Shown here piece by piece: positions 16,773 to 25,685 of a DNA stretch of 64,000 nt (position 1 is its first letter; each line of letters opens with the position of its first letter). Both the position numbers and the translations under genes were made by a program. The notes beneath the pieces were generated by a model. It did no database searches. It was not told where the DNA came from and saw only the letters and a program-made list of their open reading frames with translations. Source of the DNA: Desulfarculaceae bacterium (GTDB taxonomy: Bacteria; Desulfobacterota; Desulfarculia; Desulfarculales; Desulfarculaceae); contig JAHLKT010000004.1 in assembly GCA_020444545.1 (NCBI GenBank), forward strand, positions 310,001 through 374,000. The letters run 5' to 3'.

Positions 16773-17447
16773 TTGGCCGACAAGCGGATCCGGGTATTCA
16801 TCGCCGACGACCACGCCATCGTGCGCGAGGGCATCCGGCAGCTGGTGGGCAGCCAGGAGGACATGGTGGTGGTGGGCGAGGCCGGCGACGGCCTGGAGGC
16901 CCTGGAAGCGGCCAAGACCCTTCGGCCGGACGTGATGCTCCTGGACATCGCCATGCCCGGAGTGAGCGGCCTGGAGGCGGTGAGCCTTATCAAGGACGCG
17001 GTGCCCGGCTGCCAGGTGGTGATCCTCACCATGCACAGCAAGGACACCTTCGTGCACCGGGTGCTGGACAGCGGCGCCCTGGGCTACGTGCTCAAGGCTT
17101 CGCCCACCGGCGACGTGATCAAAGCCATCCGCGCCGCCCGCCAGGGGGAGTATTTCCTCAGCTCCAAGATCAAGGCCGAGGTGGTAAACGCCTACCTGGA
17201 CAGCCGCAAGAAGGCCCCGGCGGTCAAGGGCTACGACCTGCTGTCCGAACGCGAGCAGCAGGTTTTCCGCTTGGTGGCCGAGGGCAACTCCACCAACCAG
17301 ATCGCCGACGTGCTCTGCGTGAGCCCCAAGACGGTGGAAAAGCACCGCACCAATATCATGAAGAAATTGGGGCTCAAGGACCGCCTGGATTTGGTGAAGA
17401 TGGCGGTGCGCATCGGCATCATCGACCCCCAGCTCTGGGACAACTAA
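16773..17447 (+). CDS. LuxR/NarL-family response regulator
   Basis: A 224-residue two-domain regulator. The receiver domain (1-125) has acidic pocket Asp12/Asp13, phospho-acceptor Asp58 in MLLDIAMPG, and conserved Thr and Lys (ILTMHS, YVLKASP). The C-terminal GerE-type helix-turn-helix (about 155-215) contains LSEREQQVFRLVAEG and KTVEKHRTNIMKKL. Start is TTG at 16773, with AAGGAG eight bases before. It is the evident partner of the symporter-kinase. The next downstream operon (DUF4212 and acetate-type symporter) is a likely target, and the 42-base element shared between two acetate-module promoters is a candidate binding site; that link is inference. Confidence 0.93.
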   Translation: MADKRIRVFIADDHAIVREGIRQLVGSQEDMVVVGEAGDGLEALEAAKTLRPDVMLLDIAMPGVSGLEAVSLIKDAVPGCQVVILTMHSKDTFVHRVLDSGALGYVLKASPTGDVIKAIRAARQGEYFLSSKIKAEVVNAYLDSRKKAPAVKGYDLLSEREQQVFRLVAEGNSTNQIADVLCVSPKTVEKHRTNIMKKLGLKDRLDLVKMAVRIGIIDPQLWDN

Positions 17448-17778
17448 GTAATTTTTCTCACAATCCCCCCACCCACCGAGCTTGTGAAAAAGTAGGGCCT
17501 TCCCCCGCCTAATTACGGGTTTCCCCCCATGGCCCCCGATGAGCCCCTTTTCCTAGGATGTTGCTCAGGGAAGCTGGCCTCATTACCGTTTGCGGCCATC
17601 TTCGGCGCGGGAAGCGAACCGAATCGCCGCTTTTCGTGCCTGGCGGGCTCAAAGACCGGCGGGTCCCCCATATAGCCGCTTCCCCCATATCCGCCGCCGA
17701 GCCCTATCGCAAAGGCCAACGAGGCCGGCCGATCCTACTGAGCAGCGCAATTCAAAGCTCTCGGGAAAGGAGGGTTAG
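17448..17778 (+). promoter_or_regulatory. 331-base regulatory gap before the acetate-symporter operon
   Basis: No gene is visible. A weak inverted repeat (CACAA near 17459 with TTGTG near 17483, each flanked by T or A runs) may end the regulator transcript. The conserved 42-base element and TAGGAT hexamer follow (separate entry). A direct repeat CCCCCATAT occurs at 17665-17673 and 17682-17690, 17 bases apart. AAGGAGG at 17766-17772 serves the GTG start at 17779. Confidence 0.55.
17492..17559 (+). promoter_or_regulatory. Conserved acetate-module promoter element, copy A
   Basis: A 42-base block (17492-17533; GTAGGGCC near its left end, GGGTTTCCCCCCATGGC at its right end) is followed after 20 bases by TAGGAT (17554-17559), a plausible -10. 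The same block, 37 of 42 bases identical, precedes the DUF294/exonuclease operon on the opposite strand at 27766-27807, with TAGGAT 19 bases further on. No good -35 is present, as expected for an activator-dependent promoter. Confidence 0.7.
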
Positions 17779-18030
17779 GTGGACAAAAGCCGTCAAGAGT
17801 ACTGGCGCAGGAACCTACGCATTATGGCGTGGTTACTTGCCATATGGGCATTCGTGTCCTATGGGTTGGGGATCATATTCGTTAATCCGCTCAATCACAT
17901 CCACATGGGCGGGTTCCCCCTGGGCTTCTGGTTCGCGCAGCAAGGCTCCATCTATGTGTTCGTGGTCCTCATCTTTGTTTACTGCAAGCTTATGCGCCGG
18001 CTGGACCGTGAATTCGACGTGGATGAGTAG
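17779..18030 (+). CDS. DUF4212 small subunit of a sodium/solute symporter
   Basis: An 83-residue membrane protein of the DUF4212 family, found almost always directly before a solute:sodium symporter. It begins MDKSRQEYWRRNLRIM and has two helices (about residues 13-32 and 48-70) separated by GFPLGFWFAQQGSIYVF, and ends in an acidic tail (DREFDVDE). It is thought to be a partner subunit of the symporter encoded 11 bases downstream. Start is a GTG with a strong AAGGAGG site. The upstream shared element suggests co-regulation with the DUF294/exonuclease operon. Confidence 0.92.
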   Translation: MDKSRQEYWRRNLRIMAWLLAIWAFVSYGLGIIFVNPLNHIHMGGFPLGFWFAQQGSIYVFVVLIFVYCKLMRRLDREFDVDE

Positions 18031-18041
18031 GGGGTGACCAC

Positions 18042-19835
18042 ATGGGAATTCTAGGCTGGACTTACGTATTCGTCGGAATAACCTTCGCCCTCTATATCTT
18101 CGTCGCCTGGCGCACCCGGGTGTCCGACACCAAGGGCTTCTACGTGGCGGGCATGGGCGTGCCCCCGGTGGCCAACGGCATGGCCACCGCGGCGGACTGG
18201 ATGAGCGCGGCGAGCTTCATCTCCATGGCCGGCCTCATCAGCTTCCTGGGTTATCCCGGGGCCTACTACCTGATGGGCTGGACCGGAGGCTATGTGCTGC
18301 TGGCTCTGTTGCTGGCGCCGTACCTGCGTAAATTCGGAAAGTACACGGTGCCCGACTTCGTGGGCGACCGCTACTACTCCACGGCCGCGCGTCTGGTGGC
18401 CGCGGCCTGTACGGTGTTCGTGTCCTACACCTACGTCTGCGGCCAGATGCGCGGCGTGGGCGTGGTCTTTAGCCGCTTCCTCGAGGTGGACATCAACACC
18501 GGTGTGATCATCGGTATGTGTATCGTGTTCATCTACGCGGCCCTGGGCGGCATGAAGGGAATCACCTGGACCCAGGTGTGTCAGTACTGCGTGCTGATCC
18601 TGGCCTACCTGATTCCTGCCATCGCCATCTCCATGAAGGTCACCGGGGTGCCCATCCCTCAGATCGGCTTCGGCAGCACCATCGCCGCCGGCCACGCCGA
18701 CGCGGGCAAGTACCTATTGGACACCCTGAACATCATAGCGAAAGATTTAGGGTTTGTGCAGTACACCGCGACCTTCGCCACGGTGAAGACCAACATGCTC
18801 AACGTGCTGTGCATCACCTTCGCCCTGATGGTGGGCACCGCCGGTCTGCCTCACGTCATCATCCGTTTCTACACGGTGCCCGGCGTGCGTCAGGCCCGGG
18901 CCAGCGCCGGCTGGGCCCTCCTGTTCATCGCCATCCTCTACACCACCGCCCCCGCCGTGGCGGCCTTCGCCCGCTACAACATGATCAACACCCTGGAGGA
19001 CAAGCCATACGTTGAGCGGCCCCAATGGTATACCAACTGGCAAAAGCCGGGACTGGTGGCCTGGGTGGACAAAAACGGGGACGGCATTATCCAGTACCGT
19101 CCCGGCGCGGCCTTTGTGGGCCGGCCCAACTTCCAGGTCAAGGACGGCAAGCGGGTGCTGGGTAAGTACGGCCAGCCCCTGCTGAACAACAAGATCACCG
19201 CCAATAAGAACGAACTTTACGTCGACCGCGACATCATGGTGTTGGCCAGTCCGGAGATCGGAGGCCTGTCCGCCTGGGTGGTCGGCTTGGTGGCAGCCGG
19301 AGGTCTGGCCGCGGCCCTATCCACGGCGGCGGGTCTGCTCTTGGCGGTCTCGTCTTCCATCAGCCACGACTTCTACTTCCGGGTGATAAACCCGCAGGCC
19401 ACTGAGAAGCAGCGCGTGCTGGTGGCCCGTATCTTCATCGGCCTGGCCATCGTATTGGCGGGTTACTTCGGCATCTATCCTCCAGCGTTCGTGGCTCAGG
19501 TGGTGGCCTTCGCCTTCGGCCTTGCCGCGTCGAGCATCTTCCCGGTCATCTTGCTGGGCATCTTCAGCAAGAAGACCACGCGGGAGGGTGCCATCACCGG
19601 CATGGTCTGCGGCATCCTGTTCACGGGCATCTACATCATCCAGACCAAGTTCATGGGCGTGGGCAACTGGTTCTTCGGGATCACCCCCGAGGGCATCGGC
19701 ACCATCGGCATGTGCATCAACCTGCTCGTGACCTTCGGTGTCAGCCGCGTCACCAAGGCTCCGCCCGAGGAGATCCAGGAGCTGGTGGAGAGCGTGCGCA
19801 TTCCGCGCGGCTCCGGCGAGGCCACGGACCACTAG
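18042..19835 (+). CDS. actP: Cation/acetate-type symporter (SSS family, VC_2705-like)
   Basis: A 597-residue solute:sodium symporter with about 13 transmembrane helices. Recognisable SSS segments are GFYVAGMGVPPVANGMATAA, FGKYTVPDFVGDRYY, TAGLPHVIIRFYTVPGVRQA and GGLAAALSTAAGLLLAVSSS. It belongs to the acetate-permease branch that pairs with DUF4212. The neighbouring acetyl-CoA synthetase and DUF294 proteins support acetate or another short carboxylate as substrate. A soluble loop at about residues 320-395, between membrane segments, contains an EF-hand-like stretch (DKNGDGIIQY, 343-352). The symbol actP is used in the broad sense; the substrate is not proven. Confidence 0.88.
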   Translation: MGILGWTYVFVGITFALYIFVAWRTRVSDTKGFYVAGMGVPPVANGMATAADWMSAASFISMAGLISFLGYPGAYYLMGWTGGYVLLALLLAPYLRKFGKYTVPDFVGDRYYSTAARLVAAACTVFVSYTYVCGQMRGVGVVFSRFLEVDINTGVIIGMCIVFIYAALGGMKGITWTQVCQYCVLILAYLIPAIAISMKVTGVPIPQIGFGSTIAAGHADAGKYLLDTLNIIAKDLGFVQYTATFATVKTNMLNVLCITFALMVGTAGLPHVIIRFYTVPGVRQARASAGWALLFIAILYTTAPAVAAFARYNMINTLEDKPYVERPQWYTNWQKPGLVAWVDKNGDGIIQYRPGAAFVGRPNFQVKDGKRVLGKYGQPLLNNKITANKNELYVDRDIMVLASPEIGGLSAWVVGLVAAGGLAAALSTAAGLLLAVSSSISHDFYFRVINPQATEKQRVLVARIFIGLAIVLAGYFGIYPPAFVAQVVAFAFGLAASSIFPVILLGIFSKKTTREGAITGMVCGILFTGIYIIQTKFMGVGNWFFGITPEGIGTIGMCINLLVTFGVSRVTKAPPEEIQELVESVRIPRGSGEATDH

Positions 19836-19872
19836 GCAGCGCCGCCGTAACTTGAACCTTTGACCTCACAAC

Positions 19873-19904
19873 CCGGGCGCGTCGGAGTAATCCGGCGCGC
19901 CCGG
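19873..19904 (+). terminator. Terminator after the symporter operon
   Basis: CCGGGCGCG and CGCGCCCGG form a perfect nine-base-pair stem around a 14-base loop, followed by CTTTATGCTT. It lies 38 bases after the symporter stop. Confidence 0.7.
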
Positions 19905-19951
19905 CTTTATGCTTGCCCCCGGGCCCGGGCCGCAACTAAAGTAGGAGCACC

Positions 19952-20782
19952 ATGCGCAAGCTAATGACCCCAGAGCAGCAGTTGCAACGCGAGCTGGTCA
20001 AGGGCGGCCTGGCCGCCGCCGCGCCGGGCCTGGCCGTGTTGGTGGTGGCCCTGGCCGTGGACCCCATCTCTTTGCTGGCCCGCTTCCATTTGGGCTTTTT
20101 CGGGATGCTGGGCTTGGCGGCCCTGCTGTTCGTGATGGCCTATCTTCTGCGCAAGGCCCGCTGGTGGGCCGGCTTACCGGCCCTCGCCGCCTCGGCCGGA
20201 GCCATGGTCTACTTTGCCATGAAATTTCTGCGGCCCTTGAACGCCTATTTCGAGTACAACAAGGCCGACGGCATCGGCGGGGTCCTGGAGCCCCTGATGC
20301 TGCTCTCGCCCCAGCTGGTCATGGTGCTCATCGCCCTGACCCTGGGCCTTTTGGTGCTCCGCACCGTGCGCATGACCAAGCCCATGCCGCCCCTGCCGGT
20401 GAACCGGCTGGCCTGGGGAGTGCTTTTGTTGTGGCTGGTGATTCTGGGCGGCGACGCGGTGTACCAGAACTATGCCTGGCGCTTCATGGCCGGCCCCGGC
20501 GACTTGGTCATGCGCCTGTGCCTGGGCTCGGCCGAGGACCGCGCCCTGGCTCAGAACCGGCTTTTGGGCATGGGGGCCGACGCGGCTCCGGCCCTGGTCA
20601 AGGGCCTTAGCGCCGGGGGCAACGCGGTGGACGTGCTAAATGACTGCACCCGCGAACAGAGCCTGGCCCTGTTGAAGGCCCTACGCCGCGAAGGCCTGCC
20701 CGCCCTGCGCGCCGCGGCCCGAGCCGGCGACCCCATGGCGCAACAGGCCCTAAAGAAGCTCACCTCCCGGGGGGGAAGCTAA
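19952..20782 (+). CDS. Uncharacterised membrane protein with C-terminal helical repeat-like region
   Basis: A 276-residue protein I cannot assign to a family. Residues 1-185 hold about five hydrophobic segments (near 20-37, 48-66, 72-92, 112-134 and 150-166). The last 90 residues are soluble, helical and alanine-leucine rich (LGMGADAAPALVKGLSAGG, LKALRREGLPALRAAARAG), with the rhythm of HEAT-like repeats. TAGGAG precedes the ATG. It sits alone between the symporter terminator and the convergent DUF294 gene, which ends only 13 bases beyond it. Its position inside the acetate-type module suggests, but does not show, a related role. Confidence 0.75.
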   Translation: MRKLMTPEQQLQRELVKGGLAAAAPGLAVLVVALAVDPISLLARFHLGFFGMLGLAALLFVMAYLLRKARWWAGLPALAASAGAMVYFAMKFLRPLNAYFEYNKADGIGGVLEPLMLLSPQLVMVLIALTLGLLVLRTVRMTKPMPPLPVNRLAWGVLLLWLVILGGDAVYQNYAWRFMAGPGDLVMRLCLGSAEDRALAQNRLLGMGADAAPALVKGLSAGGNAVDVLNDCTREQSLALLKALRREGLPALRAAARAGDPMAQQALKKLTSRGGS

Positions 20783-20794
20783 GTCCTTACCGAA

Positions 20795-22723
20795 TTATCC
20801 CTGATCCAGACTGAATTGATCTTTTAGCGCCGACTTGATCTCGTTCGTCACCGCAAAGGCGTCCTTCAAGGTGTGGCGCTCCAGGTCCGAGAGCTCGCTG
20901 GGGTCCAGGTAGTTGTCCGGCTCCAGGCCCTGCTCGTCCAGGCGCTGCTGGTGCAGCAGCCTCAACTGCATCTGAAACTCATAGGCCTGGATGGCCTTGG
21001 TGGTCAGCTCCGAGGAGAGGAAGCCACCGTCGCCCAGCAGGCGCAGGCGCTCCAGGGTGTTGGTCTCCTTGATGCCGTGCTTGAGGGCCAGCACCCGGGC
21101 GAAGTCCACGAAGGGCACCAGGCCCTTGGTCTTTAAGTCCACCTTGTTCTTGTGCTTGCCCTTTTTTTCCAGCACGAAGTTGCGGAACATGGTCAGTGGC
21201 GAGGGCGTGGTCAGGGTGTCGCGGGCCAGCAGGCGGAAGAACATGTCCTGGCCCCGCGCCTGCTTGGTCAGATGATCGCGCAGGCGCTCGCCCAAGGCGA
21301 GCTCGCCGAAGCCGGGACGGAAGTCGAAGAAGATGGTGGCGTAGAGCACTTCCTTGGGCTTGGGCACGCTGATCCAGCGGTCGAAGTAGTTTCGCCATCC
21401 CTTGTAGGATTGGCGCCACTTGGGGTTGGAGGCCATGACCTCGCCCGGGCAGCGCGGGAAGCCGCAGGCCACCAGGTGCTCGATGGCCTTGGCCCCGAAC
21501 TCGGCGAAGTACTCCTGTGCGAACTGGGCCAGGCCCGGGTCCTCGGAATCGGCATAGAGCAGGCCGTTGTCCTGGTCGGTGCGGAAGGTCTGCTCGCGGC
21601 GTCCCTCCGAGCCCATCAACAGCCAGCAGTAAGGCACCGGCGGCGTGCCCATCTCCGACTGCAACAGACTGAGCACCTTTTCCAGGATGTAGTCGTTGAG
21701 CAGGGTGATCATGCGGGTGATGTTGCCCGGCCGCGCGCCCTCGTAGATAAGCGAACGCACCACCAGGGGGGTGCGGCGCGATACATCGTAAATCTCGTCG
21801 TAGCTCTCGGTGGCCAGGATCTCCCGAAGCAAATAGAAGGGGCTGGCGCCCTGGGCCACCATCAGATCGTGGCCGCCCACCAGGCCCACGATCTCGCCGC
21901 GCCGTTCGATGGCCAAATGATGCACCTTGCGCTTGAGCATCTCCAGCAGGGCGTCGAAGCACACCGTGTTGAAACCGATGGTGTGCACCGGATGGCTCAT
22001 GATCTGGCGCACTGGAGCGCGGTGGTCGATGCCCTCGGCCACCACCTTGCGCAAGTCGCGGTCCGTGACCACCCCCACGATCTCGCCGTCCGGGTCGGCC
22101 ACCAACAACGCCCCTACCCGCCCGGCGGTGAGCTGGCCGGCGGCCCGCTGGATGGGCTCGCCCGCGCTGATCACCTCGGGCCGGCGCCGCACCACGTCGC
22201 CCACCTGGGCGCTGAACAGATACAGCGAGCCTTCGGTGGAGACCGCCGCGCGCGGCTGCCGTAGCTCGGTGAGCGCCTTGCCCACGTAATGCTCGGACAG
22301 GTACTTGAGGTAGTACTGGGCGAAACGGGCGCTTTTTTCGGTGAGGTTCAGAAACTCTTCGCGGGGAATCAAGAGGCAGGCGGTGTCCTCGGTGGCCTCA
22401 GCGTTCAAGTTGGACAGGCTCTCGCGGAAGATTCCCAGGGCGCCCAGGGTCTCGCCCGGGCCCCGCATCTCTTGCAGGTTTTCCGAGCCGTCCTGGCCGG
22501 GGAGGAAAAGGCGCACCTGTCCCTCGTGGATGATCAAGAGGTGGGTGACCTGGCTCTGCCCCGCTTGCAGGATAAGCTCGCCCGAGCTGTAGTGGCGCAG
22601 GGTGATCTTTTCCAACAGGCTCTCCAGGCCGGAGCGGCCCAGCTCCTGAAAGGGCGGCACCTTCAGCAGAAAGGAGATCAGGGTCTCGCGGGGAACGGAA
22701 ATCCCACTCTCGCCTTTGATCAT
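20795..22723 (-). CDS. cNMP-binding/CBS/DUF294 nucleotidyltransferase-like signalling protein, copy 1
   Basis: A 642-residue cytoplasmic regulator. Residues about 18-130 form a cyclic-nucleotide-binding-like domain (GELILQAGQSQVTHLLIIHEG). Two CBS domains span about 175-295 (GRVGALLVADPDGEIVGVVT, HHLAIERRGEIVGLVGGHDL). A DUF294 nucleotidyltransferase domain follows, with GSEGRREQ at 371-378 and metal-binding Asp383 and Asp385 in TDQDNGLL, then a DUF294 C-terminal helical domain. This is the GlnD-like fold, so it may transfer a nucleotide to a protein target in response to adenylate or cyclic nucleotide levels. Unlike its paralogue at 25686 it keeps the catalytic aspartates. A GGAGGAGG site precedes the ATG. 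It lies downstream of acs. Confidence 0.9.
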   Translation of the reverse strand: MIKGESGISVPRETLISFLLKVPPFQELGRSGLESLLEKITLRHYSSGELILQAGQSQVTHLLIIHEGQVRLFLPGQDGSENLQEMRGPGETLGALGIFRESLSNLNAEATEDTACLLIPREEFLNLTEKSARFAQYYLKYLSEHYVGKALTELRQPRAAVSTEGSLYLFSAQVGDVVRRRPEVISAGEPIQRAAGQLTAGRVGALLVADPDGEIVGVVTDRDLRKVVAEGIDHRAPVRQIMSHPVHTIGFNTVCFDALLEMLKRKVHHLAIERRGEIVGLVGGHDLMVAQGASPFYLLREILATESYDEIYDVSRRTPLVVRSLIYEGARPGNITRMITLLNDYILEKVLSLLQSEMGTPPVPYCWLLMGSEGRREQTFRTDQDNGLLYADSEDPGLAQFAQEYFAEFGAKAIEHLVACGFPRCPGEVMASNPKWRQSYKGWRNYFDRWISVPKPKEVLYATIFFDFRPGFGELALGERLRDHLTKQARGQDMFFRLLARDTLTTPSPLTMFRNFVLEKKGKHKNKVDLKTKGLVPFVDFARVLALKHGIKETNTLERLRLLGDGGFLSSELTTKAIQAYEFQMQLRLLHQQRLDEQGLEPDNYLDPSELSDLERHTLKDAFAVTNEIKSALKDQFSLDQG

Positions 22724-22785
22724 GCCTCCTCCGGGCCTGGCAAAATGATTGCGCGGGCGGCAAGCCGCCGTGGCGATGCTTTTGA

Positions 22786-22816
22786 CCCCCGGCGCGGCAA
22801 TGCGCCGCGCCGGGGG
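22786..22816 (-). terminator. Strong hairpin between acs and DUF294 copy 1
   Basis: CCCCCGGCGCGGC and GCCGCGCCGGGGG form a perfect 13-base-pair stem around a five-base loop, about 11 bases after the acs stop. On the minus strand the following bases are A-rich rather than U-rich, so full termination is uncertain; it may shape relative expression of acs and the gene after it. Confidence 0.6.
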
Positions 22817-22826
22817 GTTGGGGTTC

Positions 22827-24815
<1,989 letters not shown>

Positions 24816-24914
24816 TGCGCATCCTTTCTCCCGACTTTGCGGGTGCCCATGCAACTGGGGATCGGGGCGGGGGAAGCCGCGCGTACGCCCCTGTTTGCCT
24901 CTCAAACTATCATA

Positions 24915-24930
24915 ATAGCCCCATGGCTAT
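24915..24930 (-). promoter_or_regulatory. Small dyad upstream of acs
   Basis: ATAGCC and GGCTAT form a perfect inverted repeat with a four-base centre. TATTAT and TATGAT hexamers that could serve as a -10 for acs overlap its acs-proximal edge on the minus strand. It lies between the exonuclease stop and acs. The -35 region is not convincing. Confidence 0.35.
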
Positions 24931-24938
24931 CGCGGTTG

Positions 24939-25658
24939 CTACAAAACCCCGGCCACGGCGATCAAATCGGCTAGGGTGCTCCAGCCGCCGGCGGCCATCT
25001 CCGGCAGCAGGCGTTGCAGGATCATGGCCGTGGCCAAGGCGTCGCCCAGGGCGGTGTGCCGCTCGGGCACCTCCAGCCCGTAACGGGCGGCCAGAAAATC
25101 CAGGCTGCAACGCTTGGCCCCTTTTTTCTGCCCATAGGGATCGGGCTCCAGGTGGATGGCCCGGCACATGAGCACCGTGTCCACCACCAAATTCTGTATT
25201 CGCATCCCGTACTGGGCCCGCATCACCCGGTTCAAGAAGTACATGTCGAAGCGGGCGTAGTGGGCCACCACGATGTCGCCGCCCAGGTAAAACAAGAAAT
25301 CGCGGAACACCTCCCAGGCCGGCCGGGCGTCGCGGATGTTGTCCGGGGTGATGCCGTGCACCTTGATCGACTCCACCGGTATGCCCCGCCCCGGGTTGGC
25401 CAGCTCGGAAAACACGTCGCCCAGGCGTATCTTGCCCCCCACCACCCGAAAGGCCCCCACGCTCACCACCCGGTCCTTGGTGGGGTCCAGGCCGGTGGTC
25501 TCCAGGTCCACCACCACGTAGCGCTGCTCCTGGGCCGAAGCCTTGCCCTGCTTGCCCTCCAGGGCCATGAGGTTGCCCCGCGCCTCTGGGGGCAGCTTGC
25601 GGTGGGCCAGGCGTAGGCTTGATAGCCGGTTCAGCAGGCGCGCTTGCCACAGATTCAA
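24939..25658 (-). CDS. DEDDh 3'-5' exonuclease (DnaQ/DNA polymerase III epsilon-like)
   Basis: A 239-residue exonuclease-fold protein. The DEDDh motifs are complete: VVDLETTGLDP (Asp, Glu), VAHYARFDMYFL (Asp) and a late HTALGDALATA (His and Asp). It hydrolyses 3' ends of DNA or RNA. The epsilon-like fold is also found beside DUF294 proteins and acetate symporters in other proteobacteria, where it is of unknown purpose. Start is uncertain: TTG at 25658 keeps the frame contiguous with the upstream gene, 27 bases away, but has a poorly spaced ribosome site; the first ATG would give a protein about 30 residues shorter. It is co-directional with DUF294 copy 2 and acs. Confidence 0.87.
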   Translation of the reverse strand: MNLWQARLLNRLSSLRLAHRKLPPEARGNLMALEGKQGKASAQEQRYVVVDLETTGLDPTKDRVVSVGAFRVVGGKIRLGDVFSELANPGRGIPVESIKVHGITPDNIRDARPAWEVFRDFLFYLGGDIVVAHYARFDMYFLNRVMRAQYGMRIQNLVVDTVLMCRAIHLEPDPYGQKKGAKRCSLDFLAARYGLEVPERHTALGDALATAMILQRLLPEMAAGGWSTLADLIAVAGVL

Positions 25659-25685
25659 CTCCCGTGCCCCGTTCCCTGGCCCGGC

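Noticed and set aside
17530-17545. Sigma-54-like GG-N10-GC before the DUF4212 gene
   Set aside because: Spacing fits but the -12 reads GAGC rather than TTGC, and GC-rich sequence gives such matches by chance. The TAGGAT element is a better promoter.
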